Source: a virus. From it: DNA of 26,930 bases. Below, piece after piece: positions 21,775 through 26,930 of this stretch (positions are counted from its first letter, which is position 1; every line of letters starts with the position of its first letter). Location: positions 1 through 26,930 of IMG/VR virus record IMGVR_UViG_3300022602_000349; one strand, 5' to 3'. The notes under the pieces are model-generated. The model worked only from the letters and a program-made list of their open reading frames with translations. It did no database searches and had not been told where the DNA came from. The position numbers were made by a program, and so were the translations under genes.

Positions 21775-22464
21775 TTATGATAATGCAGCAATTATCTCCG
21801 AGGCTGGTGTAGTAGTCCATCTAAAGTTAATTGTAGTGCGTCTGTTTGAGCGATACCCTGGCGGTCGTTCAACTGAATGTATAGCGTGTACATCAAATAA
21901 CCAAGTTTCACCTTCATTTAATTTGCATGATACATCTCGTTCAATTTTGTCTATATCGGGCATAGTAAATGCTGCTATCTGATGTGGCTCAATAACTTTC
22001 CAAAACCATGTAGTTTCAATGTTATCACCCACTGATGTGATCAGTGTAAAGGTCGTATCTCTACTATTGGGATTTCCTGTGTCTTGGTGGGGAAACATAT
22101 AGTCCCCATCGGACATTGTCTGTATTCGAACATATGGTGGCACTGGCATATTTCTAATCTTTGCAGGCAATCGATTAAATATTTCTTCTTCTAATGCCTG
22201 ATGCATCTGGTGAATTTTAAAATTAAATAATTCCTGGCCAGCAAAGTGGTCAACCATCTTTTTCTTAAGTTGCCAATAGAGATCAACTGTATCTTGACAT
22301 TCAGGCAATAATAGATATTTGTGATTTAATTCCGAGGGTTCATTTTCGCTATACTCAGAAGTTACTGTCTGCAAATGCTCGTACTCAGCTGATAAAATTA
22401 AGTTTATCTGTTCGGTTATACTTGGAGTTAGGATATCTAACTCAGTTAGCATACAATATTTCAT
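21775..22464 (-). CDS. 2OG/Fe(II) oxygenase-like protein, paralogue B
   Basis: A 229-residue protein, second of a tandem pair. Iron site: FPHQD (H126-x-D128) and AIHSVERP (H196), followed by RSNRRTTINFRW whose Arg (208/209) suits 2-oxoglutarate. The segment GDNIETTWFWKV and GETWLFDVHAIH fit the aspartyl/asparaginyl hydroxylase-like subgroup. By eye about half of its residues match paralogue A, with the metal site and KIRNMPVPPY block conserved. ATG at 22464 overlaps the stop of A (ATGA). Substrate unknown: a protein side chain, base or sugar are all possible. Confidence 0.72.
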   Translation of the reverse strand: MKYCMLTELDILTPSITEQINLILSAEYEHLQTVTSEYSENEPSELNHKYLLLPECQDTVDLYWQLKKKMVDHFAGQELFNFKIHQMHQALEEEIFNRLPAKIRNMPVPPYVRIQTMSDGDYMFPHQDTGNPNSRDTTFTLITSVGDNIETTWFWKVIEPHQIAAFTMPDIDKIERDVSCKLNEGETWLFDVHAIHSVERPPGYRSNRRTTINFRWTTTPASEIIAALS

Positions 22465-23132
22465 AGTAATGCGTGCATGACTTCGGTGATGGTTGTGTTA
22501 CTCCATCTAAAGTTAATACATACACGATTCCTCTCACGGAATCCTAAGGGACGCTCAACTGAATGAATTTCGTTGATGTTAAACAGCCAAGTTTCACCGT
22601 CAGACAACTTAGCAGATGACACACGTTCCATTTTGTCCATGTCAGGCAATGTTCTAATAGCGATATGATGCGGTTCTGTTTGACGCCAAAACCATGTAGT
22701 TTCAATGTTATCTCCCACAGATGTAATCAATGTTGTGGGCATAGGAGCACTATCAACATGTGGGAATAGGTAATCTCCGTCAGTCATAGTCTGTAGACGT
22801 ATGTATGGAGGCACGGGCATGTTTCTAATCTTTTCTGGTAAACGACTAAAGATTTCATCTTCGAGGTCTTTGTGCATCTGATGGATCCTAAAATCCATTG
22901 CAACATGGTCCTTATAGTAGGCAACTATCTTTGCTTTGTAACTGGCATATAGTGCATGTTCTTCTGGATCATCTGTTAGGAATCGATATCTGTGATTAAT
23001 ATCCGAAGTGCTGGTGTCGTTATATTCTGCTGTTAGTGTTAGTAAATGTGATTCTGTTGTTAGTATTGCATTTATTTGTTCGCTGATGCTAGGGGTTAAT
23101 ATATCTAGGTCAGTGAGTAAGCAATATTTCAT
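22461..23132 (-). CDS. 2OG/Fe(II) oxygenase-like protein, paralogue A
   Basis: A 223-residue protein with FPHVD (H125-x-D127), EIHSVERP (H190) and RNRVCINFRW (R201/R203), the complete iron/2-oxoglutarate pattern. It shares the start MKYC(L/M)LT(D/E)LDILTPSI and the block KIRNMPVPPY with paralogue B, so the pair arose by tandem duplication. It is shorter by six residues, partly in the loop after HxD. ATG at 23132 lacks a strong ribosome site. Upstream is the divergent region with the inverted repeat and a GCTAAATA element, so its promoter may be coordinated with the plus-strand gene. Confidence 0.72.
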   Translation of the reverse strand: MKYCLLTDLDILTPSISEQINAILTTESHLLTLTAEYNDTSTSDINHRYRFLTDDPEEHALYASYKAKIVAYYKDHVAMDFRIHQMHKDLEDEIFSRLPEKIRNMPVPPYIRLQTMTDGDYLFPHVDSAPMPTTLITSVGDNIETTWFWRQTEPHHIAIRTLPDMDKMERVSSAKLSDGETWLFNINEIHSVERPLGFRERNRVCINFRWSNTTITEVMHALL

Positions 23133-23159
23133 ATCATATAGTCCGATTAAGTATGAAAA

Positions 23160-23167
23160 TATTTAGC
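23160..23167 (-). promoter_or_regulatory. Candidate late-type promoter toward the oxygenase pair
   Basis: GCTAAATA on the minus strand, followed by TTTTCATAC exactly as on the other arm. It differs from TATAAATA at its first two bases, so it may be a weak late promoter. Predicted start near 23154, about 22 nt before ATG 23132. Confidence 0.4.
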
Positions 23168-23182
23168 CAGCAGGGTAGGCTA

Positions 23183-23190
23183 TATAAATA
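23183..23190 (+). promoter_or_regulatory. T4-type late promoter
   Basis: TATAAATA on the plus strand, exact late consensus, about 24 nt before the GTG at 23214. The leader holds AAGGG at a fitting distance from the start codon. Confidence 0.7.
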
Positions 23191-23213
23191 TTTTCATACC
23201 ACAAGGGCATTAT

Positions 23214-23870
23214 GTGATACTCTATTACAATCCAGATGTTACAATCACTAATATAAAAATTATAGGATATAAATGTGCTACCTATCCTAATGATTTTAAA
23301 TATCAAATGTCAACTGACACTGTAACACCCCCAATTGATATCATTGAACCTGCTGAGTTTTATTCTACTGACGTTAAGGAATTTGCAACTACAGCATTTA
23401 TTGTCTGTGTTTTTAAAAACCTTACTGAACGAAAAAACCTAATAGACTATATTAAACTGCATAATCTAAATAAATGTAGTTTTATACATAAATCATCTTG
23501 CATTAACCTAGAAACTATTACAGTCGGTCCTGGTACGTTTATAATGCAATATTGTGTTATTGCACACGAAGCCGCGATCGGCGAAGATTGTTTAATTACA
23601 CCATATACACTGATTAGCCACAGGGTTAAATTAGGTAACAGTGTCAATGTCTGTCCTAATAGTTTAATAAATGGCAGTGTAACAGTGGGTGATTACACCT
23701 ACATTGGATCTAGATCGACTCTACGGGATAATGTAAATATTGCGGCTAATACTTATGTTGGTATGATGTCATCTGTAAGCAAAGACATTGATGTTATAGG
23801 AACTTACGTTGGATCGCCATGCCGCAAGATTAATGACCAAACTGTATTTGATCATTTTAATTTTGTTTAA
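23214..23870 (+). CDS. Hexapeptide-repeat acyltransferase (NeuD/PglD-like)
   Basis: A 218-residue protein. The N-terminal part (residues 1-90) resembles the small Rossmann-like domain of NeuD/PglD sugar acyltransferases. From about residue 100 it turns into left-handed beta-helix repeats: INLETITVGPGTFI, CVIAHEAAIGEDCLI, ISHRVKLGNSVNV, LINGSVTVGDYTYIGSRSTLRDNVNIAANTYVGMMSSV, ending GTYVGSPCRKI. These enzymes acetylate amino sugars or sialic acids; the catalytic His may be in IAHEA or ISHRV. Start is GTG at 23214. It is one of two plus-strand genes, overlaps the convergent GT-like gene by 14 bp and has its own late promoter, so it may be a separately acquired cassette. Confidence 0.8.
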   Translation: MILYYNPDVTITNIKIIGYKCATYPNDFKYQMSTDTVTPPIDIIEPAEFYSTDVKEFATTAFIVCVFKNLTERKNLIDYIKLHNLNKCSFIHKSSCINLETITVGPGTFIMQYCVIAHEAAIGEDCLITPYTLISHRVKLGNSVNVCPNSLINGSVTVGDYTYIGSRSTLRDNVNIAANTYVGMMSSVSKDIDVIGTYVGSPCRKINDQTVFDHFNFV

Positions 23871-25068
23871 TTAATTCTAGAATACTAGATTCAAGTCCAG
23901 AAGTTAATATAGTTTCTGCAACCTGTTTGAATTCATTGACAAAATACTGTTGATTGTGTTTGAATCTATCAGCATGTGTATGCCATAGTCGGCTGGTTAG
24001 TTCTACATCTACTAATAAATGTCTATTCAATTCAATAGCCTCTGATAATCGCAATGCGTGATCAGTAATAGTATCATAACTGTGATCAATCACATCATCA
24101 AATACATCAAATCCCAGTAATCGCAGTTGTTCTACTGTGCCACTGCTGGAAATAAAAATAGGAAAATTTGCTCCTAAGATAGTATTAACATACTTGTCGT
24201 TTAAAAATTCAGATGGTTCAAAAAATGTTGTATCAGTAACAATATCAATAAATGTATGTTGGTACAGTGGTGCCAGTACTTGATTATAGTTATTCAAATA
24301 ATCCTTATAGTATGGTAAATTTAGAAGTTTACTATGATCAAACTTAGTGATACCTTTACGAATTTCAGATTTAACATGATTGTGTACTGTATCAAAACAC
24401 CAATCTAAAAAACACCCTACGGTAGGGTCATTATTCCATCCAATGCAACTTACATAGCCATACTGATCTAAGTCGCTGGCTAACAGATATGTGACAGCCG
24501 CAGTTCTATGAGGTCTATTAACATTGTTTAGACAAATAAAAGTTTTAGCATCTGGGGATTTAGTTGTAACTACAGGCGAATTGGTATATTGTGATGCTTT
24601 GTGACCTAAGGTACCTAGGCCTAGACCTTTGAATATTAAATTGTTAGGTAGTGCAATTTGACTAATTTCTCTAGACAGATTTGCTACCAGACTGCAAAAC
24701 AAGATAGTTTTGTTAGGATTCTGTTCAGCCGTGCTAACAAAATTTAATACTGTGTCACTAACTAAAAATGGAATAGTATATTGATTGTTTGGAGTAAACT
24801 TAACATATCGTAGAAAATTGTTATGGTATAAGTGATCAGTATTAATGACGATTATATATTGTTCGTTGAGATTGGAAATATAATCTGCACATTTCAATTT
24901 AGAATGTTCTGACACTATAACTTTATAGTTAGAAATTTGATATTGGTCAAGTAATCTAACCACTTGTTCAGACATCCACCTAGGGCTAAACGGTAAATTA
25001 GTTAGCCAATTTGTTGCTTGGGTAGCATCTAGTAACTCAGTCTCTTCCCACCATACTACATTTTTCAT
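23857..25068 (-). CDS. Glycosyltransferase-like protein (exostosin/GT10-like C-terminus)
   Basis: A 403-residue protein. The middle has KTFICLNNVNRPHRTAAVTYLL, typical of exostosin-like or fucosyltransferase-like GT-B proteins. The C-terminal third (about 275-335) reads FIDIVTDTTFFEPSEFLNDKYVNTILGANFPIFISSSGTVEQLRLLGFDVFDDVIDHSYDTI. The block GxxFPIFISS..G..E.LR.LGFD.F....D.SYD parallels GVPFIVAAN.GF.QEL..FGFKTYN...DESYD in the gene at 5395-6480. It probably transfers sugar to a surface glycan. It lies with the acyltransferase and desaturase, all of which could alter host or virion surface molecules. ATG at 25068 overlaps the desaturase stop (ATGA). Confidence 0.6.
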   Translation of the reverse strand: MKNVVWWEETELLDATQATNWLTNLPFSPRWMSEQVVRLLDQYQISNYKVIVSEHSKLKCADYISNLNEQYIIVINTDHLYHNNFLRYVKFTPNNQYTIPFLVSDTVLNFVSTAEQNPNKTILFCSLVANLSREISQIALPNNLIFKGLGLGTLGHKASQYTNSPVVTTKSPDAKTFICLNNVNRPHRTAAVTYLLASDLDQYGYVSCIGWNNDPTVGCFLDWCFDTVHNHVKSEIRKGITKFDHSKLLNLPYYKDYLNNYNQVLAPLYQHTFIDIVTDTTFFEPSEFLNDKYVNTILGANFPIFISSSGTVEQLRLLGFDVFDDVIDHSYDTITDHALRLSEAIELNRHLLVDVELTSRLWHTHADRFKHNQQYFVNEFKQVAETILTSGLESSILELIKQN

Positions 25069-25838
25069 TTATCAACTACTGAAGTCGCAAACACATGTTT
25101 GATTAACCAAGCCGAAACATCAATCTCGTTACTCTTTACTTTGTGTGTGTAAAGCCAAGGTCTGGCATGATGATTATTATGCAAACCTATACCCGAAAAC
25201 AATGCCAGTGCATTGATATAAGAATTATTTGTAGTATTATCATTAGTATTAAAATTTCGATATCCAACTTTGTGTACTACTACATCAATACAAGAACCCA
25301 ATTGCAACGACAAGCACACTGGTAGTATAATTGCATAGAATGACAATTTAACGCTTAATAGTAAACAGACAGCCACAAAACTGTAATACAGTACATAATG
25401 ATATTTGTTCATAAACACATAAAATTTAGAATTAGTCAATTCTGGTGCAGTCATTGGTTCAGGAATATACGTTGCTTTTATTATACCGTAGCCCAACCAG
25501 GTTAAAAATGGATGATTTGCAGATTGCAGATTATCGTACGGTGTTTCTGTATATTTGTGATGTCGGCGATGCCCTAATACAAAATGTATAGTGGATCCCA
25601 TATTTGCTAACATTCCGCAAAGGAACAAAAACATTTCAGTTGGTTTAGAACAGGTAAAACTTCGATGGGTAAAGTATCTATGCAGTGCGATATCATGCCC
25701 TATTACAGCGTAGAAAAAATATGCAATTAATGTAATTAAGAGATACTTAGGATCCCATAAGAAATACAACCCTATTACTGATAAGATTGCAAAAACTGAT
25801 ATCTTTAATCTAATTATATTGTTGATTATATTGTCCAT
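25065..25838 (-). CDS. Fatty-acid desaturase (acyl-CoA/delta-9 type)
   Basis: A 257-residue membrane di-iron enzyme that puts a double bond into fatty acyl chains. All three histidine boxes are present: HRYFTH (53-58), HRRHH (90-94) and HNNHH (220-224). Hydrophobic segments lie at about 12-27, 32-47, 71-88 and 147-180. The size and box spacing fit bacterial DesC-type enzymes. In a phage this would change host membrane lipids during infection. ATG at 25838 is only five bases after a TATAAATA late promoter, which predicts a leaderless message. No alternative ATG is close. Confidence 0.9.
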   Translation of the reverse strand: MDNIINNIIRLKISVFAILSVIGLYFLWDPKYLLITLIAYFFYAVIGHDIALHRYFTHRSFTCSKPTEMFLFLCGMLANMGSTIHFVLGHRRHHKYTETPYDNLQSANHPFLTWLGYGIIKATYIPEPMTAPELTNSKFYVFMNKYHYVLYYSFVAVCLLLSVKLSFYAIILPVCLSLQLGSCIDVVVHKVGYRNFNTNDNTTNNSYINALALFSGIGLHNNHHARPWLYTHKVKSNEIDVSAWLIKHVFATSVVDK

Positions 25839-25843
25839 ACAGA

Positions 25844-25851
25844 TATTTATA
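25844..25851 (-). promoter_or_regulatory. T4-type late promoter predicting a leaderless mRNA
   Basis: TATAAATA on the minus strand (25851-25844), exact late consensus, followed by TCTGT and then ATG at 25838. With the late start point about six bases after the last A, transcription would begin at the start codon. Confidence 0.65.
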
Positions 25852-25925
25852 ATTGCTGGTACTACGCAAAATAAAATTAATTGACTTTAGTAAGCAGGTT
25901 GATTGCAGGAATTCTACTGCACGTA

Positions 25926-26546
25926 TTAGCAGTTCCAACGACGGCGTGCTTTACAAATTGCTTTATCTGGAGTCTTAGCACAGCTGATGTTATGCATCTT
26001 CATTTGACCTTTACTACGTGAGCAATAGCTCTTACGGCGTTTGCTGGCTTTGCTGCCTTTCTTTAGTTTGCTAGGTTTAGTAGTAACGGCTGTTTTTAAT
26101 TTGCTACCAGGATGTTCACGGCGATAAGCATTAACAGCTTTCTTACTCATGCCGTCTGTTTTGTCTTTCTTGTTGACCTTTTGCCAATCTTCATTTACTG
26201 GCTCTTGTGTCACAGCAAATACATATAGCTCGTCATCAGTTAAAGATTCTAAGTCTTCCCAAACAACTTCACTATCAACATTGTTCTTAGCGGCAATGTG
26301 CTCAACCATTGTTTCGATCATGTCAAACTCTTGATCTAGTTCTTCGTTAATGCCTGCTTTTTTCTTTTTAGCAATAGCAATAGCGGCCTGTTGTGCAGCA
26401 TTAGCGGCTTCATCTACGCTTTCATTTGGCACACAGTTGTTAACACGAACGCCACCTTTGATCTTAGTGCCTTCTTTGTGTTTGCCTTTCCAGCATTTTG
26501 CATCTAAGCGTTGTTTTACTTCGGCTAAAAATTCATTTGCTCTCAT
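25926..26546 (-). CDS. MRANEF-type phage protein with basic Cys-containing C-terminus (DUF5872-like)
   Basis: A 206-residue protein from ATG 26546 (MRANEFLAEVKQRL), which overlaps the upstream stop (ATGA) behind AGGAAAG. Middle: an acidic helical stretch (ELDQEFDMIETMVEHIAAKN...WEDLESLTDDELYVF). The C-terminus is strongly basic with spaced cysteines (KLKKGSKASKRRKSYCSRSKGQMK ... KARRRWNC), a pattern I know from marine phage proteins of the DUF5872 kind. A virion or prohead protein with a DNA-facing basic tail is a fair guess. The shared MRA(N/S)EF start with its neighbour suggests a common targeting or cleavage tag. Confidence 0.7.
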   Translation of the reverse strand: MRANEFLAEVKQRLDAKCWKGKHKEGTKIKGGVRVNNCVPNESVDEAANAAQQAAIAIAKKKKAGINEELDQEFDMIETMVEHIAAKNNVDSEVVWEDLESLTDDELYVFAVTQEPVNEDWQKVNKKDKTDGMSKKAVNAYRREHPGSKLKTAVTTKPSKLKKGSKASKRRKSYCSRSKGQMKMHNISCAKTPDKAICKARRRWNC

Positions 26547-26737
26547 TTTTTCTTTCCTGATTTCATATTGGCACACCAATGTGCCATGCGTTGCTTTTCG
26601 CCTGTACTATGTGCGGCTATACTACGTAATTTACTCACTGACTGTTTACAATTAACACCACTGCGTTTGGCCAGACCTTTACGTCCTGGCTTCTTACCAT
26701 CAGCAAAGTTTTCTATAATAAATTCACTGGCTCTCAT
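26543..26737 (-). CDS. MRASEF-type small basic protein
   Basis: A 64-residue protein: MRASEFIIENFADGKKPGRKGLAKRSG, then CKQSVSKLRSIAAHSTGEKQRMAHWCANMKSGKKK. Very basic with two Cys. I recognise GRKGLAKR...C+Q.VSKLRSIA...GEKQRMAHWCANMK from marine T4-like phages; function unknown. It shares its first residues with the next gene. Both ends overlap neighbours by ATGA. Confidence 0.75.
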   Translation of the reverse strand: MRASEFIIENFADGKKPGRKGLAKRSGVNCKQSVSKLRSIAAHSTGEKQRMAHWCANMKSGKKK

Positions 26738-26930
26738 TCTGATTCTGTGTTGGGCAATAATACTGGATCTGCTGATAAGTATTCTGGGAATTGTTTATCA
26801 AATTCACGCATGATGATACCAGCTACTTCATGTGCTTCATTTTCGATTGGGCTACCTGTGTGCCAACTGGTTGAATCTAATCGATGTTCTTCACCTTGTA
26901 CATAGTGTGTCATTTCGTGCGCTAAGGTAC
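26734..26930 (-). CDS. Zincin metallopeptidase, C-terminal part (cut by window edge)
   Basis: The frame is open from the window end to TGA at 26734, giving 64 residues that begin TLAHEMTHYVQGEEHRLD. HEMTH is the HExxH zinc motif of zincins, and the later SPIENEAHEVAGIIM offers a Glu third ligand. It ends FDKQFPEYLSADPVLLPNTESE. The substrate is unknown; a role in virion maturation or cell-wall attack is possible. Its stop overlaps the start of the MRASEF gene (ATGA). The start lies outside the window. Confidence 0.72.
   Translation of the reverse strand, partial: TLAHEMTHYVQGEEHRLDSTSWHTGSPIENEAHEVAGIIMREFDKQFPEYLSADPVLLPNTESE

Larger units (their letters stand above)
23151..23199. repeat. 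Perfect inverted repeat between divergent genes
   Basis: GTATGAAAATATTTA (23151-23165) and its exact reverse complement (23185-23199), 15-bp arms, with GCC and GGC continuing the symmetry inside and 13 nt left between them. The right arm overlaps the plus-strand late promoter. The left arm gives GCTAAATA on the minus strand at the mirror position. Confidence 0.85.

Overview
The window looks like part of the genome of a tailed phage of the T4-like (myovirus) type, most likely from a marine bacterial host. This rests on recognisable phage replication genes: a family B DNA polymerase, a sliding clamp of the gp45 type, a FEN-type 5'-3' exonuclease, a DEDD exonuclease and a DsbA-like protein. They are packed in long, nearly gapless minus-strand gene strings with ATGA, TAATG, GTGA and TTGA overlaps, in AT-rich sequence. 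I recognise several unknown proteins as kinds common in marine T4-like phages, but this is from memory and not from a search. No tRNA, rRNA, CRISPR array or integrase was seen, and no gap over 300 bases lacks a gene.

Layout, in the direction of transcription of the minus strand (high to low coordinates). (1) 26930-25926: the end of a zinc metallopeptidase gene, then two small proteins that both start MRA(N/S)EF. (2) 25838-23857: a fatty-acid desaturase and a glycosyltransferase-like protein behind a T4-type late promoter. Facing them on the plus strand, 23214-23870, is a hexapeptide-repeat acyltransferase with its own late promoter. (3) 23132-21775: a tandem pair of 2-oxoglutarate/Fe(II)-oxygenase-like genes. 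(4) 21715-16402: dsbA-like, an SGNH-like protein, DNA polymerase, a methyltransferase-like protein and the clamp, with sigma70-type promoters before dsbA, the polymerase and the clamp. (5) 16349-9553: a sulfotransferase-like gene (possibly frameshifted), small genes, a DpdA-type transglycosylase, a QueD-like protein, a glycosyltransferase, a PLP enzyme and a 2OG oxygenase. (6) 9484-6480: folE, then a string of small proteins and a phosphoribosyltransferase. (7) 6480-47: a GT-like gene, queE, a 57-residue DUF2061-like membrane protein, metK, a coiled-coil protein, an SGNH-like protein, FEN exonuclease, a zinc-ribbon protein and DEDD exonuclease.

FolE, the QueD-like protein and QueE form the first steps of 7-deazaguanine synthesis from GTP, and the DpdA-type protein is the enzyme family that puts such bases into DNA. 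The phage therefore very likely replaces some guanines in its DNA with a 7-deazaguanine. QueC, which makes preQ0, is not in the window, so the final base could be CDG, or preQ0 made by a gene elsewhere or by the host. MetK supplies SAM, the cofactor of QueE and of methyltransferases.

The most striking structural finding is a 698-bp insertion carrying a plus-strand HNH endonuclease gene, set into the 3' end of folE and bounded by an exact 15-bp direct repeat that encodes NIKLQ in both copies. The displaced folE tail survives as a 12-codon minicistron that still overlaps the next gene by ATGA. Other points: two promoters of different classes that predict leaderless mRNAs, a perfect inverted repeat between divergent genes, three TTG starts fused to the upstream stop codon as TTGA, and two short genes (57 codons each) found by reading the gaps.
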